DNA of 64,000 bases from Paenibacillus silvae (GCF_014639235.1 NZ_BMFU01000012.1:1-64000), one strand, 5' to 3'; counted from the first letter of the stretch, positions 35,211 through 44,134 are shown. Notes: generated from the sequence alone by a model not told the origin. Program-made: numbers and translations.

Positions 35211-36221
35211 GGATGTATCCCCTTCCCAACTCCACTGATAATAAGATTCATTCTCATTATGAGAAGGTGAGGAGTTGGAGACAATAGACGATTCTAACGC
35301 ACGCAATGGATTATTCTGAACCCGAGTGTTCAATTTCTCCTGATGCTCTGCGCGATATCGAAGCGGGGAATGACCGGTATATTTTTTAAACAACCGACTG
35401 AAATAATAGACATCTGCATAACCCACCTGGCTTGCAATGTCCTGAATTTTGGCACCTGACTTCAGAAGCAACTGCTTGGCCCGGTGCACACGTACATGGA
35501 TCAAATACTCGATCGGCCCAAGACCGATCTGACTTCGGAATAAACGAGATAAATAACTGGTGCTGCAATGATACCTGCTCGCCAGCTTCTCCGCAGTAAT
35601 CGGTTCACTATAATGCACCTGTATATATTGAATGGCTTGAGAAACCATGTTGGCGCGAGTGTTCCCGGTCTCAGTGAGCAGCTGTTTTCTTTGTCTGAGA
35701 ATCTCGTGCACGAAGGGCACAAAATAGGACTGGGCCTGCAGCTTGTCCAGCGAATCATTGGCTTGCAGCAAGCGCTCCATGGCTTCACATTTCTCCTGAA
35801 TCGGCAATAGTGCAGCGGGAGCAAAACTATACGATTGTGCCAGCCTCTGCCGATCCTTTGAAGATGCTGGTACCACCTCATATACGACGAGATAACCAGT
35901 CCATACATGAGTCTGATCGGGTGCTTCAAAGCTCAGCCCTGTAGCCTCACCCCCATGCAAAATATACGGTGAGCGGCAATGATACACCTCATCTGCCATC
36001 CTGATCCTGACCTCTCCTTGCGTAAGAACGAAGAAACACCCGATATGTGCATCCAAAGTGGGCTCTGACCCAGACTCGAATTCAGGCTGCGAATCAAACT
36101 GTTCCCCCACAACCTCACCATTACCCTGCCCCTGCTCACGATAGGCCCGGATACTTTGCAGGCGAACAGCCGCATGGCTCCATTGCTCGATATGGGCGTT
36201 GCAATCCACTAACATCTCCAT
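34224..36221 (-). CDS. AraC regulator fused in frame to a siderophore-binding lipoprotein
   Basis: The 665-aa ORF starts at 36221 (GGAAGG before the ATG). It holds a cupin-like domain (about 1-165), an AraC double helix-turn-helix (about 190-290; AEKLASRYHCSTSYLSRLF, IQDIASQVGYADVYYFSRLF), a low-complexity linker, then a complete lipoprotein. The latter starts at an internal ATG (35210) with GGGAAGGGG upstream. It has a signal peptide with lipobox LSAC and a Fe-siderophore-binding fold (RVVSLFHLGEPIALGVKPVG, ILALEPDLIVTTPTF). Known Btr-type fusions lack a signal peptide. A Fur-like box sits in the linker. Two genes that lost a stop codon, or a true membrane-tethered regulator, are both possible. 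Confidence 0.82.
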   Translation of the reverse strand: MEMLVDCNAHIEQWSHAAVRLQSIRAYREQGQGNGEVVGEQFDSQPEFESGSEPTLDAHIGCFFVLTQGEVRIRMADEVYHCRSPYILHGGEATGLSFEAPDQTHVWTGYLVVYEVVPASSKDRQRLAQSYSFAPAALLPIQEKCEAMERLLQANDSLDKLQAQSYFVPFVHEILRQRKQLLTETGNTRANMVSQAIQYIQVHYSEPITAEKLASRYHCSTSYLSRLFRSQIGLGPIEYLIHVRVHRAKQLLLKSGAKIQDIASQVGYADVYYFSRLFKKYTGHSPLRYRAEHQEKLNTRVQNNPLRALESSIVSNSSPSHNENESYYQWSWEGDTSMFRFSRPAFGAMMVLCTSLILSACQASTTTGGTTAQQPASSAAAATVSDSTAVEMRTYTHLKGQSDIPVHPQRVVSLFHLGEPIALGVKPVGTTTYVMDNPHISDKTGITDVGVPPDAEKILALEPDLIVTTPTFAELVEGGYEALNRIAPTIVVEQKNDPIKDVEMFGDILGKQEEAKEWIAQFEAKIAAYKEKIKPYVKEDETFTILNVRPDTLMVYGDTNMGGNILYKYLGLKPAAKVDSDVIHGDTWEISSEVIPEYIGDRLFLAVNKGAEEKVKDVQKLIDASPAGKSGHVYFIDFDEFLPSDAIAVEKQLDIITDILTGKAQ
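35237..35255 (-). promoter_or_regulatory. Fur-like box inside the AraC-lipoprotein ORF
   Basis: The plus-strand sequence GATAATAAGATTCATTCTC agrees with the Fur consensus GATAATGATAATCATTATC at 15 of 19 positions. It lies 27-45 bases upstream of the internal lipoprotein ATG at 35210, where an iron-repressed promoter would be expected. Confidence 0.6.
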
Positions 36222-36317
36222 CAAACCTTCCCCCTGCCTATATCCTTCCCTCATGACCCATACGGCTTCTTCTTCTTATCCTGCGTCCCTTAAATACGCC
36301 TATTATATCACAGACAA

Positions 36318-36348
36318 AAAGCCATCAACCGAGGAGGTTCATGGCTTT
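36318..36348 (-). terminator. Intrinsic terminator after the MscS-type channel gene
   Basis: AAAGCCATCAACC (36318-36330) and GGTTCATGGCTTT (36336-36348) form a 13-bp stem with one mismatch. On the minus strand TTTTTGTCTG follows, about 55 bp past the stop. Confidence 0.8.
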
Positions 36349-36402
36349 CTATCATGCCGAGATTCGAAAATATCATAGATAAAAGAGCTTGAAGACAAGA
36401 CG

Positions 36403-37662
36403 TTAATACTCGCTAACATATTCCTTTTCCCGTGTCTCCTTGAGCTGCACAATGTCATGACCCGTCGGGTTCTGGAATGCCCGCAGCCCAAACGTTGGTG
36501 CCACCGCAAAGATATGGTCAAAAATATCTGCCTGTACATTCTCGTACACACCCCAGTTGGTATCGTTACTGAATGCGTAGATTTCGAGAGGCAGTCCCCG
36601 ATCTTCAGGGGCCAGCTGTCTCACAATCATGGTCATATCCTTATTGATCTTCGGATGATGTCTCAGATACTGATGAATATATTCACGGAACACACCGATG
36701 TTGGTGAGCTGTCTACCGTTGACATTACTTTCCCTGTTCACTTGGTGTTCTGTGTTATAGGCTTCAATTTCCTTCAATTTGGATGTGATGTACTCCGATA
36801 AATAGTGAATTTTCTCAAAATCGGCCACCATCTCTTCATTGCAAAAACGGATACTGCTGATATCGATAAAAATGCTTCGCTTGATTCTTCTTCCGCCTGA
36901 CACCTGCATACCTCGCCAGTTGCGGAACGAGTCCGAAATGAGCGCATAGCTCGGGATCATCGTAATGGTCTTATCAAAATTCATGACCTTCACTGTATTC
37001 AGGGTAATGTCGATTACATCGCCATCGGCGTTGTACTTGGGCATCTCAATCCAGTCGCCAACACGCACCATATCATTGGACGACAGCTGCACACCTGCAA
37101 CGAGACCCAGAATGGAATCCTTGAAGATCAGCATCAGCACCGCTGATAACGCACCAAGTCCACTAAGAATAATTAACGGATTCTGTCCAATCAGGCTGGA
37201 GATGACGATGATGCCGCCGATAATAAACAGGACAATTTTAGCTACCTGAATGTAGCTCTTGATTGGGCGAATTTTGGACACTTCGTAGGTACGATAAATA
37301 TCGTCAAACACATTAAGCAGTGCATTCAGTACCGTTATCATGATCACAATCATGTAGGTCATTGCCGCTTTTTCAATCAAAGCCTGATAGGCCGGGAAAA
37401 TATACGCAGTGTAATAGATAATAACAGCCGGTACAAGATGGGACAGCCTCTGGAATAGCTGTTTCTGAACAACGATGTGTCCCCATTTAAACCGATTGTG
37501 GCTCACGATCCGATGCACGGTCTTCAATACAAGTCTTTTGGCGATATAATTGGCAATAATCGAGATTAGTGCGATCCATACAACCATAATGACGTTGGAA
37601 AGATACCCGATGGAGGGTTCACTCATGCCAAGTTCCTCTAGCTGTTTTCTGATAAAATCCAT
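36403..37662 (-). CDS. MscS family small-conductance mechanosensitive channel
   Basis: This 419-aa protein has about five membrane spans in the first 170 residues (VIMVVWIALISIIANYIAKR, VPAVIIYYTAYIFPAY, MTYMIVIMITVLNALLNVF). The pore-lining helix region is GLGALSAVLMLIFKDSILGLVAGVQL. The MscS beta domain then follows (VGDWIEMPKYNADGDVIDITLNTVKV) with a C-terminal cytoplasmic domain. It resembles the longer YnaI/YbdG-type subgroup. It opens under hypo-osmotic shock to release solutes. It is flanked by its own terminator and appears monocistronic. Confidence 0.9.
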   Translation of the reverse strand: MDFIRKQLEELGMSEPSIGYLSNVIMVVWIALISIIANYIAKRLVLKTVHRIVSHNRFKWGHIVVQKQLFQRLSHLVPAVIIYYTAYIFPAYQALIEKAAMTYMIVIMITVLNALLNVFDDIYRTYEVSKIRPIKSYIQVAKIVLFIIGGIIVISSLIGQNPLIILSGLGALSAVLMLIFKDSILGLVAGVQLSSNDMVRVGDWIEMPKYNADGDVIDITLNTVKVMNFDKTITMIPSYALISDSFRNWRGMQVSGGRRIKRSIFIDISSIRFCNEEMVADFEKIHYLSEYITSKLKEIEAYNTEHQVNRESNVNGRQLTNIGVFREYIHQYLRHHPKINKDMTMIVRQLAPEDRGLPLEIYAFSNDTNWGVYENVQADIFDHIFAVAPTFGLRAFQNPTGHDIVQLKETREKEYVSEY

Positions 37663-37821
37663 GATTACCTCCTGACGCAGTCTGGTTTAGCCTACTATTA
37701 TAAAGTAGATTCCTGCACGAAGTAAAATTTCAATACACTTGCCCGGTCACACGGATGGGCTAATGTGCATAGGCTGGGGTTAACGATTGAACCCGAATCT
37801 TGTGCATTGGAGATGTGAACA

Positions 37822-38565
37822 TTGAATCAATCCAAAGGTAAGGCGAAAACCACCAAAACACAGCAGGTTCCGATGAAAAACCATTCACCTGTCAGCTTTG
37901 TAACCGAACTGCCGCACGTCCGTGGACAGGTGCGGACATCTGCTCTTGCCTCCACCCCGCGCAGCAAATCGATGTCTGTGGTGAAGGACGCACCTTCCTC
38001 GATCCAGACCTGTGTCGATCGTGCTTTTCGTATTCCGATCTTCCTGAGTACAACCAATACGGTCAATGATGTACAGGGGCTGTTTTTGAACCGTCTCGTA
38101 TTGGAGATTGAAGATGCGTTATTATTTCCGCGCACACTGCCTGTTAGTGAACAATACCCGGAAAATATTCTGACGAATATCCGGCGGCTCGTATTTTCCA
38201 GCTATGGTCTGCTGGCTATCAATTTCCGCAGATTTTATGTGGAGATTCTTCGCTCCAATGTAGGTGATCCTCCAACGACAACACCGTTCTGGGAGGGCTC
38301 GACCTTTTCGCAGATTGAACCTGCCATGGCATTCCAATTTGGCATCCCGATCCTGCTGGTACGAGAGACAGGAACGGACGTCAGCAACGGTATCTGGGCA
38401 GGAGGGATTACCCCGCTTAACATATTCGTCGATTGGGATTCTGACAACCAGTCCGTTGATGAATTTTTTAACAGTGTGCAGTGGAGAGAGGTCTTTGCCA
38501 ACTGGACAGCTGAAGTCAGAGGCAACTATCTGCTGCGGACAGAGCCCATGTTCAATAACCAGTAA
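37822..38565 (+). CDS. Hypothetical protein with Rossmann-like core
   Basis: This 247-aa protein begins at a TTG (37822) with GGAGATG upstream; the next in-frame Met is residue 18. The first 60 residues are basic and Ser/Thr/Pro-rich, probably disordered. The core (about 68-230) alternates strands and helices: FRIPIFLSTTNTVNDVQGLFLNRLVLEIEDAL, LTNIRRLVFSSYGLLAIN, EPAMAFQFGIPILLVRE and GGITPLNIFVDWD. The pattern loosely recalls nucleoside deoxyribosyltransferase or TIR-like folds (dependent on FLS, a polar residue in each helix, and the E..MA motif), but this is only a guess. It stands alone between the MscS gene and the Btr-like gene. Confidence 0.65.
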   Translation: MNQSKGKAKTTKTQQVPMKNHSPVSFVTELPHVRGQVRTSALASTPRSKSMSVVKDAPSSIQTCVDRAFRIPIFLSTTNTVNDVQGLFLNRLVLEIEDALLFPRTLPVSEQYPENILTNIRRLVFSSYGLLAINFRRFYVEILRSNVGDPPTTTPFWEGSTFSQIEPAMAFQFGIPILLVRETGTDVSNGIWAGGITPLNIFVDWDSDNQSVDEFFNSVQWREVFANWTAEVRGNYLLRTEPMFNNQ

Positions 38566-38606
38566 GCACGGAGTACTGAGATGAATCAAACACTGGAGAT
38601 AAAAGA

Positions 38607-38642
38607 GGCGAAGCAGCGACGTAACTGGCTTCGTCCTTTTGT
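38607..38642 (+). terminator. Terminator after the hypothetical gene
   Basis: GGCGAAGC (38607-38614) pairs with GCTTCGTC (38628-38635), one G-U pair, followed by CTTTTGTCTTGTTT. Confidence 0.65.
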
Positions 38643-38775
38643 CTTGTTTCCCTTGGTTATGATTAGGTTGATGCATTGCCTCCTTGCCTGCAAGTTTCTA
38701 TAATGGCTTTAAACGATGGACGATAGACGAAGGAATTAACTCGTCCACGATATGTGAAAGGAATGGAATCCCATC

Positions 38776-40491
38776 ATGATGAATTCATATACATCGCATG
38801 GACCGTCATCTCTGACCTTTGTGCTTCTACATATAAGACAGCTGTACGGACAGGAGGGAAATACACCTCGCTTCGACGGCCACAGGTTGATCTATATTAC
38901 TTCAGGGCAGGGATGGCTCCAATGGAAGGACAAGCCGTCATGTCCCGTGCGTTCGGGAAGCTGCTTTTTGCTCTCGCCGGAAACGGCATATTATCTCTCT
39001 ATGGAGGAAGAAGAAGCACCTCTGCAAGGGTATGAACTCGTCTTTGACGGGATACGCATCATCGAAGCTTATCATGCAAAAGGACAGATTAGGCGTGTAC
39101 CCGCAAGATTCCCGTACGAAGGAGAAATCTGCTGGTACGAGCAGCCACAGATCGGCCAGATGATAGATCAATTATATGCGAGACGTGGGCAGTCTGATGA
39201 ACGACAGGAGTTTCAGAGGCAACGGCTCTTCATGGATCTGCTGGATCATGTGTGGGAACAGGCAGACTGGTTGGAGACCTCGGCTCCAGACATCAACCCG
39301 GCCATCCAGCGGTCCATTCTCTATATGGAGCAACAGTATGATCAGGAGCTGACTCGCGAGCAGCTTGCACAGATCGCTGATATGAGCCCTGGTTATTATT
39401 CATCTCTATTTCGCAAAGAAACGGGTACAAGCCCGATGGACAGGCTTGCCGAGATTCGAATCAAACATGCAAAACAAATGCTGGTCTCTTCCGATAAACC
39501 TATACGCGAGATCGCCCAATCTGTTGGCTTCAGTACGCCATATTACTTCAGCTCACGCTTTAAACAGGTGGTGGGCCTGCCACCGACGGCATATGTGCAG
39601 CGTAATCAAGAACGAAGCATCGCCAGCTCCCTGCTGTATACTACTCATCTGCGTGCTTCCATTTCTCCGGCAGCAGCCGAAAACCGACCGCCTGAGCGAA
39701 TTGTCGGTCTCTTTCTGGAAGATTACTTAACTGTACTGGGCATCCAGCCTATTGTGCAGTATTCACGCTCCGGTTACTATCAGAGATACTTGTCGAGCGC
39801 TCTGGACGGTGTGCAGAAGCTGGATGTAAGCCGCATCGACTTTGGCTTGCTGCGAAGCTTGCGTCCTGATCTGATCCTGCTTGCATTTCCCGACTTTGCA
39901 GCAGATGCACGATACGAGCAGTTCGCGGAGATTGCCCCCACGTATATATTCCAGCAAGCCGGGTTGGACTGGCGATCAACGTTAATGAGCATCGCAGATC
40001 TGGTGCACCAGGAGGAACGAGCTCAGCAAGTGGTTCAACGATACGATGAGCAGGCACTCAGGGCCAGGCAGGAGTTGGCAGACATGATCGGAGATGAATC
40101 CGTGGCTTTGCTCCGGTTTCATTTCAGAGAAGGATTATGCTTGTATGGTGGGCCTGAAAGCTACACCGGCTCTGTGTTATACGAGGATTTAGGCCTGAAC
40201 ATGCCTCCGCTGCTTCAGGAATGGTCTCGCCACCCTGCAGGTGTAGTCATTCCGATCAGACCCGAGAGTCTAAGCCAGCTTGAAGCAGATCATCTGCTGG
40301 TTATTGTGGACGATGCTCAGACTGAACAGGCACAGCTGCTGTTTCAAAGTCCTTATTGGACTGAACTCGGCGCAGTTCGAAAAAATCAGGTGTACATGGG
40401 TACAACCGATATCTGGATGACCTTTGGTGTGCTCGGACATGAACGAAAAATCCAGCAGCTACTGGACTCTATACGGAGCCGCAGAAAATAA
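38776..40491 (+). CDS. Btr-like AraC regulator with siderophore-binding domain
   Basis: This 571-aa protein has an N-terminal cupin-like domain (LIYITSGQGWLQWKDKPSC). The AraC double helix-turn-helix lies at about 175-275 (LTREQLAQIADMSPGYYSSL; IREIAQSVGFSTPYYFSSRF). A cytoplasmic siderophore-binding domain follows to the end (RIVGLFLEDYLTVLGIQP, RPDLILLAFPDFA). No signal peptide is present. B. subtilis Btr has this design and senses bacillibactin to switch on feuABC. The binding domain shares EDYL and RPDLILLAFP segments with the lipoprotein encoded next, so regulator and transporter subunit probably bind the same ligand. Confidence 0.88.
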   Translation: MMNSYTSHGPSSLTFVLLHIRQLYGQEGNTPRFDGHRLIYITSGQGWLQWKDKPSCPVRSGSCFLLSPETAYYLSMEEEEAPLQGYELVFDGIRIIEAYHAKGQIRRVPARFPYEGEICWYEQPQIGQMIDQLYARRGQSDERQEFQRQRLFMDLLDHVWEQADWLETSAPDINPAIQRSILYMEQQYDQELTREQLAQIADMSPGYYSSLFRKETGTSPMDRLAEIRIKHAKQMLVSSDKPIREIAQSVGFSTPYYFSSRFKQVVGLPPTAYVQRNQERSIASSLLYTTHLRASISPAAAENRPPERIVGLFLEDYLTVLGIQPIVQYSRSGYYQRYLSSALDGVQKLDVSRIDFGLLRSLRPDLILLAFPDFAADARYEQFAEIAPTYIFQQAGLDWRSTLMSIADLVHQEERAQQVVQRYDEQALRARQELADMIGDESVALLRFHFREGLCLYGGPESYTGSVLYEDLGLNMPPLLQEWSRHPAGVVIPIRPESLSQLEADHLLVIVDDAQTEQAQLLFQSPYWTELGAVRKNQVYMGTTDIWMTFGVLGHERKIQQLLDSIRSRRK

Positions 40492-40615
40492 ACTCTATAA
40501 ACGCGATTCGGCAACGGTGAAGTAAGGCTGTGCACGGATGAAACGTACAATCTCATAAATGAAATCGAACAATTCTGTATGGTCGATTCGCCAGAGCCCA
40601 TGTTAGAATCCATAT

Positions 40616-40634
40616 GATAATGATAATCTTTATC
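40616..40634 (+). promoter_or_regulatory. Fur box before the siderophore-binding lipoprotein gene
   Basis: GATAATGATAATCTTTATC agrees with the Fur consensus GATAATGATAATCATTATC at 18 of 19 positions and lies directly upstream of the ribosome site (AGGAGG) of the gene at 40652. Iron-dependent repression is therefore very likely. Confidence 0.88.
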
Positions 40635-40651
40635 ATATAGGAGGATACAAC

Positions 40652-41674
40652 ATGAGGAATCTACGTGACCACTTGCTGGTGTGCTTGATCGTTTTAGTAT
40701 TCGCTGTTCTAACCGCTTGTGGGAGCACGAATCCAGCAAGTTCCACTCAGGATAGCCGTTCAGACCAAACAGCAGAGGCATCCGGCGACAACCAAGCATC
40801 AACAACAACCGCACAGCAGGACGGAGCTCAGGTGAACACTTTCAAACATGACTTTGGAAGTATTGAAGTACCTGCCCACCCCCAGCGGATTGCGGGTTTA
40901 TATCTGGAAGATTACCTTGTAGCTCTGGGAATCAAACCCGTGACGCAGACGGTTATCGGCTCGTTCTCGTTGAAATACTTGCAGTCATCCATCGGGGATT
41001 TGCCTAAAGTGGATACCAGCGCTATCGATTACGAGGCGATGCTCGCTGCCAGACCCGATCTGATCCTGCTTGCCTTCCCTAGTTATGCGAATGACGGGAA
41101 TTACGACAAGTTTTCCAGCATTGCACCTACTTATGTTTTCGGAGCAGATGCTCCAGATCAGTGGCGAGAAGCCTTACGGACCATCGGGGAGCTAACGGGC
41201 AAGCAGGCCGAAGCAGAGAAGGTTCTCCAGAGCTATAACAGCAAGGTGAAGGATGCCAAGGCCAAGCTTAAAGCCGCCATCGGAGATGAAACGGTCGGTT
41301 TTGTCCGTGTTCGCAGCAATAAGGAAATTCGGCTCTATGGCGGACCAAGGGGATATGTCGGTAATGTCCTCTATACCGATCTGGGATTGAACCCACCGCA
41401 GATTGCTAAAGATTTGGCTTGGGGTGACGATTCCGGCATGGCGGTCATCTCTCAAGAGGTCATCCCGGAGATTACAGCAGATCATCTGTTCATCACTTAC
41501 GATGAGGGCGGCAAAGATCTGGCGCAGGAGTTGATCAACAGCAATATCTGGAAATCCCTCCCTGCCGTGAAAAACAATCACACCTACGAGGTAAGCATGG
41601 ATCATTGGATGACCTTCGGGCCGCTCGCTTACAACAAAAAGGTGGATGATGTGCTGCAGGCACTCGTCAAATGA
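40652..41674 (+). CDS. Iron-siderophore ABC transporter substrate-binding lipoprotein
   Basis: This 340-aa protein has a lipoprotein signal peptide (LLVCLIVLVFAVLTACGS; Cys24 region) and a Ser/Gln/Ala-rich linker. The FeuA/FhuD-like two-lobed fold then follows (PQRIAGLYLEDYLVALGIKP, RPDLILLAFPSYAND, VRLYGGPRGYVGN-type RLYGGPRGYVGNVLYTDLGL). It delivers ferric siderophores to a FecCD-type permease and ATPase encoded elsewhere. A near-perfect Fur box precedes it. Close similarity to the C-terminal domain of the preceding Btr-like regulator suggests that one arose by duplication from the other. Confidence 0.92.
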   Translation: MRNLRDHLLVCLIVLVFAVLTACGSTNPASSTQDSRSDQTAEASGDNQASTTTAQQDGAQVNTFKHDFGSIEVPAHPQRIAGLYLEDYLVALGIKPVTQTVIGSFSLKYLQSSIGDLPKVDTSAIDYEAMLAARPDLILLAFPSYANDGNYDKFSSIAPTYVFGADAPDQWREALRTIGELTGKQAEAEKVLQSYNSKVKDAKAKLKAAIGDETVGFVRVRSNKEIRLYGGPRGYVGNVLYTDLGLNPPQIAKDLAWGDDSGMAVISQEVIPEITADHLFITYDEGGKDLAQELINSNIWKSLPAVKNNHTYEVSMDHWMTFGPLAYNKKVDDVLQALVK

Positions 41675-41722
41675 TCGTAATTGTATGTACTGAAGATATG
41701 CATAATCAGGAGGGAATTGAGC

Positions 41723-42310
41723 ATGGAGCAGAGGATGGAAGAAACCTACCAGGCTATTGAAAAAACGATCCGCGAACGGCGCACCGTGAATCATTTTACA
41801 GGCGAGGACGTGCCTGTACCGCTCATCATGGAGCTGCTGGATGCCGCCGTATGGGCACCCTTTCACTCCCGCAAGGAGCCTTGGCGGTTCCTCATGTTTG
41901 TTGGCGAAGGGCGCAAGCGTTTCTCGGATGCAGTGCTTGCTACATATACCGCGGACAAGCGTGAGCAGTACGGCGAACGAGTTGAGCAGGCCTACTGCTC
42001 CGAGGTCCCGGTGCACCTGCTGGTGCTGATTGACGAGGAGCCCCGTTGGAAGGAATGGGAAGAAGCTCTGTCAGCGGCAAGTGCTCTCATTCAAAACTTG
42101 CAGCTGTTAGCCTGGGAACGAGGCATCGGCGTTGTCTGGAAAACGAATGACTACAACTGGAGTCCTGTATTCCGGGAGGCGGCGGGTGTGAAACCAGGCC
42201 AGAAGGTGGTTGGAACCCTGCATATGGGATATTTCGATCCGTCGAAGGTTCGCCGCGCCAGACCACGTACACCTGTATCCGAGTTATTGACATTGGTGGA
42301 CTCCGTATAA
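41723..42310 (+). CDS. Nitroreductase family protein
   Basis: This 195-aa protein is an FMN-dependent nitroreductase-like enzyme. It shows TIRERRTVNHFTGEDVPVPLIMELLDAAVWAPFHSRKEPWRF, IQNLQLLAWERGIGVVWKT and VVGTLHMGYFDPS. AGGAGG stands eight bases before the ATG at 41723, so the longer reading is rejected. It follows the siderophore-binding lipoprotein by 48 bp and is probably co-transcribed under Fur. A role in reducing ferric siderophore or a quinone is an inference from position only. A terminator follows. Confidence 0.88.
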   Translation: MEQRMEETYQAIEKTIRERRTVNHFTGEDVPVPLIMELLDAAVWAPFHSRKEPWRFLMFVGEGRKRFSDAVLATYTADKREQYGERVEQAYCSEVPVHLLVLIDEEPRWKEWEEALSAASALIQNLQLLAWERGIGVVWKTNDYNWSPVFREAAGVKPGQKVVGTLHMGYFDPSKVRRARPRTPVSELLTLVDSV

Positions 42311-42370
42311 CACTTCCAATATCTAGTAAACGGAAATATAGCCACGAGCAAATAAGTCCATACTAAATGA

Positions 42371-42441
42371 AATACTCCCCATGAACGGTACGGTTATCAT
42401 GCTTGCAATGATCTGTCCGCTTCTACGGGGAGTATTTTTGT
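42371..42441 (+). terminator. Terminator of the iron operon
   Basis: AATACTCCCC (42371-42380) pairs perfectly with GGGGAGTATT (42428-42437), followed by TTTGTTTTATTTT. The loop is long (47 nt). Confidence 0.7.
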
Positions 42442-42475
42442 TTTATTTTCATACCTGCATATTCACTTCAGCGCA

Positions 42476-43090
42476 TTACATATCTAACAGCTCACTCACT
42501 GTAACCAAACGATATCCGTCTGCCGTCAGCTCCTCCACCAGCACACGCACGGCCTCAACAGTCTGAGAGCGATCTCCATATCCGTCATGGAAAATCAGCA
42601 CACTGCCAGGCTTCACTGCCGAGCGGCTATGTTCCACAATATGCTGGGTTCCGGGATTGTCCCAATCCCTGGCGGCGCCGTTCGCTGCACCAATTGTGCG
42701 ATATCCACGCTCCGCAGCCAGAGCCAGAATATCATCGTTGACGCCAAAATAAGGCGGCCTGAAGCTACGGGCAGACCCGCCCGTGACCTTCTGAACCAGC
42801 TGTTCTGCCCGCCGCAGCTCCTCCCCGGCCTCTTCCAGCGTAAGCTCGGTCAGGTTCGGATGAGTATAGGTATGATTGGCAATCTCATGCCCTGCACGGT
42901 GTACCTCTGCCGCAATGTCCGGGTGTGCCTCCATCTCCTCGCCAATCATAAAAAATGTCGCATGACCGCCTGCGCGGCGGAAAATGTCCAGCACTTGCGG
43001 GGTATACACCGGATGCGGGCCATCATCAAATGTAAAAGCTACAACCTTTTCCTGCACCGATACCTGCTCAATGATCGATTGTTCTGCCAT
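42476..43090 (-). CDS. Polysaccharide deacetylase (NodB domain)
   Basis: This 204-aa protein is a compact NodB-type carbohydrate esterase family 4 domain. Motif 1 is TFDDGPHPVYT with Asp22-Asp23, motif 2 HEIANHTYTHPN with His73 and His77, and motif 3 RPPYFGVN. LIFHDGYGDRSQTVEAV supplies the late His. It lacks a signal peptide and membrane anchor, unusual for cell-wall deacetylases, so it could act on intracellular or imported oligosaccharides. It lies downstream of the sugar ABC permease genes but is separated from them by about 150 bp. Confidence 0.88.
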   Translation of the reverse strand: MAEQSIIEQVSVQEKVVAFTFDDGPHPVYTPQVLDIFRRAGGHATFFMIGEEMEAHPDIAAEVHRAGHEIANHTYTHPNLTELTLEEAGEELRRAEQLVQKVTGGSARSFRPPYFGVNDDILALAAERGYRTIGAANGAARDWDNPGTQHIVEHSRSAVKPGSVLIFHDGYGDRSQTVEAVRVLVEELTADGYRLVTVSELLDM

Positions 43091-43241
43091 ATAACCTCGT
43101 TCCCCTCTCTCTGACTGCTCGGATTCACTCTACCTTATTATTCCATGGCCCAAAGCCCGGGTCTAGTCCATAAAAAGTTGAACATGTGTACACGAACACG
43201 CCGATGACAGAACAGTGGAGGCAACCTTGGAGCCTTAAAGG

Positions 43242-44120
43242 CTACCCCTTGATTGCACCTGCAATCATGCTCTTCTGCACCTGTTTATTCAGCAGCAGGT
43301 AGATTACCACCGTTGGCACCGTTGTAATCATCAGACCTGCTCCGATGATGCCCCACTGCGTAATGTACGTTCCGACCATGGACATCATACCCACCGTCAG
43401 CGTCTGATAAGCGGTATTGTTAATAAAAGTCACTGCAAACATCAGCTCATTCCAGCACGACAAAAACGTAAAAATCGCTACCGTGGAGATAGCCGGGGTT
43501 ACGAGCGGAAGAATAATAGAGAAAAACGTGCGATATATGCCGCACCCATCCATGACCGCAGACTCTTCCATCTCTCTCGGAATGCCTTTGAAAAAACTGC
43601 CCAGAATGAATACCGCCATCGGAATACCGAAGGCCACATAGGGGATAATGAGGGCCCAATAGCTGTTGAGCAGACTCAGGTTTTTCAAAATAATAAACAG
43701 CGGCAGCAGCGCCGCATGAATCGGCACCATCATGCCCAGCAGAATCAGCGTCATCGTCAGTCCGCTCAGCTTCCAGTTCATTCTTGTAATCGCATATCCC
43801 GTCATCGAGGACAGAATCAGCACGAGAATAATGGATACCACCGTAACCAGCACACTATTCATAAAATAGTTCAGCACATGCCCGTCAGACAGCGCCCTGC
43901 TATAATTACTCCATAAGAAGGCCTTGGGCAGCCCGACCACATCCCCGCTGAAAATTTCACTGTTATCCTTCAAGGAAAACAGCGCCAGCCAGATCAGCGG
44001 ATAAATCTGAATGAAGGCGATCAGCATCAGACACGCCTGCAGCAGCACTTTGCCGATGGCTCCAGTGATGGAGCGCTGAGGCCGGGGCTTTTTTTGCAGC
44101 ATCACATTAAGGGTACTCAT
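43242..44120 (-). CDS. Carbohydrate ABC transporter permease (MalG type)
   Basis: This 292-aa protein has six membrane spans and the binding-protein-dependent transport signature ESAVMDGCGIYRTFFSIILPLVTPA (EAA loop). The N-terminus MLQKKPRPQRSITGAIGKVLL is cytoplasmic. It is the second permease of a CUT1-family sugar importer and starts 14 bases after the MalF-type stop. No ATPase (MsmX-like) is encoded here, as is usual for Bacillota that share one ATPase. Confidence 0.92.
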   Translation of the reverse strand: MSTLNVMLQKKPRPQRSITGAIGKVLLQACLMLIAFIQIYPLIWLALFSLKDNSEIFSGDVVGLPKAFLWSNYSRALSDGHVLNYFMNSVLVTVVSIILVLILSSMTGYAITRMNWKLSGLTMTLILLGMMVPIHAALLPLFIILKNLSLLNSYWALIIPYVAFGIPMAVFILGSFFKGIPREMEESAVMDGCGIYRTFFSIILPLVTPAISTVAIFTFLSCWNELMFAVTFINNTAYQTLTVGMMSMVGTYITQWGIIGAGLMITTVPTVVIYLLLNKQVQKSMIAGAIKG

Positions 44121-44134
44121 ACGTCTTCCCTCCT

